Assembly: GCA_012963565.1 (NCBI GenBank)
Contig: DTVJ01000167.1
Span: forward strand, 1 to 6,286
Origin: Piscirickettsiaceae bacterium
GTDB taxonomy: Bacteria; Pseudomonadota; Gammaproteobacteria; PS1; Pseudothioglobaceae
Reading direction: 5' to 3'
DNA: 6,286 nucleotides
Below are positions 6,274 to 6,286 of this stretch, piece by piece. Numbering within the stretch: the stretch's first letter is position 1; each line of letters opens with the position of its first letter. The translations under genes were made by a program, and so were the position numbers. A model generated the notes under the pieces. It did no database searches. It saw nothing but the letters and a program-made list of their open reading frames with translations, and was not told where the DNA came from.

Positions 6274-6286
6274 AATTAAGTATTGT

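Noticed and set aside
1..6286. Hidden novel system such as defence, toxin-antitoxin, retron, CRISPR or a mobile element
   Set aside because: All bases except short junctions are covered by recognised housekeeping genes; no direct repeats, terminal inverted repeats or unassigned genes were seen.

Overview
The window is a stretch of bacterial housekeeping DNA in which every supported gene lies on the minus strand, so transcription runs from high to low coordinates. The proteins most resemble gammaproteobacterial families. The CmoA and UbiC active-site blocks align with E. coli from memory, TrpG has the Pseudomonas-type N-terminus, and yibN-grxC-gpsA is a familiar gammaproteobacterial neighbourhood. 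The DNA is visibly AT-rich with short spacers, which suggests a small-genome gammaproteobacterium. A sulfur-oxidiser of the SUP05/Thioglobus type is one guess, but the genus cannot be fixed from this window.

In transcription order the genes are: ridA (6273-5866, imine/enamine deaminase), recG (5847-3781, fork-remodelling helicase), ubiC (3759-3289, chorismate lyase), cmoA (3296-2583, carboxy-SAM synthase), trpG/pabA (2574-1987, glutaminase of anthranilate or aminodeoxychorismate synthase), a membrane-anchored YibN-type rhodanese (1987-1568), grxC (1554-1303, glutaredoxin 3), gpsA (1303-326, glycerol-3-phosphate dehydrogenase) and the 5' half of a CobC-like histidine phosphatase (329 to beyond base 1). 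Gaps are 21 nt or less and four junctions overlap (8, 1, 1 and 4 nt). No terminator or room for a conventional intergenic promoter is seen, so the simplest reading is one long co-transcribed run that begins upstream of base 6286 and ends below base 1.

Functionally the run joins three modules. ridA-recG is a piece of the spoT-ridA-recG neighbourhood seen in other gammaproteobacteria. ubiC-cmoA-trpG are three consecutive enzymes that draw on chorismate or its product prephenate, feeding ubiquinone, tRNA wobble-uridine modification, and tryptophan/folate. The rhodanese-grxC-gpsA part matches the E. coli yibN-grxC-secB-gpsA order but lacks secB.

I see no mobile element, CRISPR array, RNA gene, repeat or defence-like system. 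No stretch of 300 bases lacks a gene. The observations most worth checking are the chorismate-linked trio, the missing secB, the corrected cmoA start, and an off-consensus Phe beside the TrpG nucleophile.
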